A DNA stretch of 6,113 bases from Clostridia bacterium (GTDB lineage Bacteria; Bacillota; Clostridia; Christensenellales; DTU072), in the NCBI GenBank assembly GCA_028699795.1, contig JAQVTZ010000110.1, positions 1 to 6,113 on the forward strand, written 5' to 3'. Within the stretch, counting starts at the first letter, position 1, and each line of letters starts with the position of its first letter. Positions 5,392 to 6,113 of the stretch are shown here, one piece after another. The notes below the pieces were generated by a model, which did no database searches, was not told the DNA's origin, and saw only the letters and a program-made list of their open reading frames with translations. Both the position numbers and the translations under genes were made by a program.

Positions 5392-6113
5392 AGACGATAT
5401 CTCCTGAAAATTTCTTCCACTACTTTTCTATCCGAATAGGGCGTTTTTATACCCTTGACCTCCATATATTCCTCTCCTCCCTTGCCCGCTATCACAATCA
5501 AATCCTGCGGCGTTGCGGTAATAACCGCATAAGTTATGGCGCGCTCTCTGTCCTCTATCGTGATGTAATCCAAACCAATTTCACGAAACCCCTGCTCTAT
5601 CTGCAAAATAATATCCGCGGGGGCTTCGTCACGGCTGTTATCCGAAGTAATCACGGTAAAATCTGCATACTCGGCGGCAATTCGCCCCATAACCGCCCTT
5701 TTTTTTGCATCTCGGTTGCCCCCGCACCCGAACACGGCAATTAGTTTTCCGTTACACATTCTTCTTGCGGACTGAAGCAAGTTGCGCAATCCTTCGGGCG
5801 TATGCGCAAAATCAATAATCACCTTTTTGCCGCCCTCGATAATATTAAACCTGCCTTTTACAGGCTCCATTTTCAAAAAAGCCTGTGTGATTCTGTCTAT
5901 GCTTATCCCTAACGCGCGGCAAGCGGAAATTGCCGCAAGGCTGTTATATACATTAAATTCTCCGATAAATTTCGTTTTGATTTCAAAAATATCGTCTTCG
6001 CAATTCACGACAAAAGCGGTACCGTTGACACGGTGTACAATATCGATTGCAAAAGTGTCGCAAGGGTTTTTTAAGCCATAAGTTTTTTGCGGAAGTTCGA
6101 TACTTCCATACAT
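5388..6113 (-). CDS. murE: UDP-N-acetylmuramoyl-tripeptide synthetase (MurE), C-terminal part, cut by window edge
   Basis: A cytoplasmic Mur ligase that adds the third stem-peptide residue to UDP-MurNAc-L-Ala-D-Glu. About 241 residues are seen, roughly half of a normal MurE (about 480-500); the N-terminal domain and the P-loop lie beyond the right edge. The ATG exactly at the edge is internal, not the real start. Visible landmarks (numbered in this fragment): FNVYNSLAA (53-61), GRFNII (87-92), DFAHTPEGL (101-109), GCGGNRDAKKR (129-139), TSDNSRDEAP (156-165), GKGGEEY (210-216) and YSDRK (226-230). The specificity motif is DNSR rather than the usual DNPR of diaminopimelate-adding enzymes. The Arg that contacts the second carboxylate of diaminopimelate is kept, so meso-diaminopimelate is likelier than lysine. 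GKGHE is GKGGE here. MurF is excluded by the DFAHTPEGL and YSDR style of the C-terminus. Confidence 0.95.
   Translation of the reverse strand: MYGSIELPQKTYGLKNPCDTFAIDIVHRVNGTAFVVNCEDDIFEIKTKFIGEFNVYNSLAAISACRALGISIDRITQAFLKMEPVKGRFNIIEGGKKVIIDFAHTPEGLRNLLQSARRMCNGKLIAVFGCGGNRDAKKRAVMGRIAAEYADFTVITSDNSRDEAPADIILQIEQGFREIGLDYITIEDRERAITYAVITATPQDLIVIAGKGGEEYMEVKGIKTPYSDRKVVEEIFRRYRL
5401..5405 (-). promoter_or_regulatory. Ribosome binding site of mraY inside murE
   Basis: AGGAG lies in the murE coding end, nine bases before the GTG of mraY. It decides in favour of the GTG start over later in-frame ATGs. Confidence 0.85.

Noticed and set aside
5349..5744. Plus-strand ORF of 131 codons across the murE/mraY junction
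   Set aside because: Antisense to two well-supported genes and without domain features.

Overview
The window is a piece of a bacterial division and cell-wall (dcw/mur) cluster. All confidently called genes lie on the minus strand, so transcription runs from right to left. In that order they are murE (3' part only, cut by the right edge), mraY, murD, an ftsW/spoVE-type SEDS gene, then a 425-bp gap without a gene, then murA. The gene order, AGGAG-type ribosome binding sites, moderate-to-low GC and the placing of murA behind the ftsW region resemble Firmicutes, most likely Clostridia. This is an inference from layout and protein style; no marker fixes the genus.

Region by region: 5388-6113 is the C-terminal two domains of MurE. 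It overlaps mraY (4390-5391, GTG start) through a GTGA junction. murD (3086-4375) follows after 14 bases, and ftsW (1999-3102) overlaps the end of murD by 17 bases. These four are tightly coupled. The gap 1574-1998 holds a 294-bp element (1657-1950) with about 20-bp imperfect terminal inverted repeats, a flanking AATTC direct repeat and several internal hairpins. It looks like a MITE or another small non-autonomous mobile element. murA (326-1573) has its own strong ribosome binding site. Beyond its stop lies a tandem array (89-302) of five units, 44 bases each except one of 30, built from a 7-base theme. The first 88 bases hold either the end of a convergent plus-strand gene or a promoter pointing left out of the window; I cannot decide which.

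Working together: MurA makes UDP-GlcNAc-enolpyruvate, the first committed peptidoglycan precursor. MurD and MurE add D-Glu and the third residue (probably meso-diaminopimelate). MraY moves the muropeptide to the lipid carrier (lipid I). The SEDS protein polymerises lipid II in the membrane. Two genes often found in such clusters are not in this window: murF is not between murE and mraY, and murG is not between ftsW and murA, where the MITE-like element sits instead.

The coding part is ordinary. The parts that deserve a second look are the MITE-like element in the usual murG position, the heptamer-based tandem array, and a DNSR (instead of DNPR) motif in MurE.
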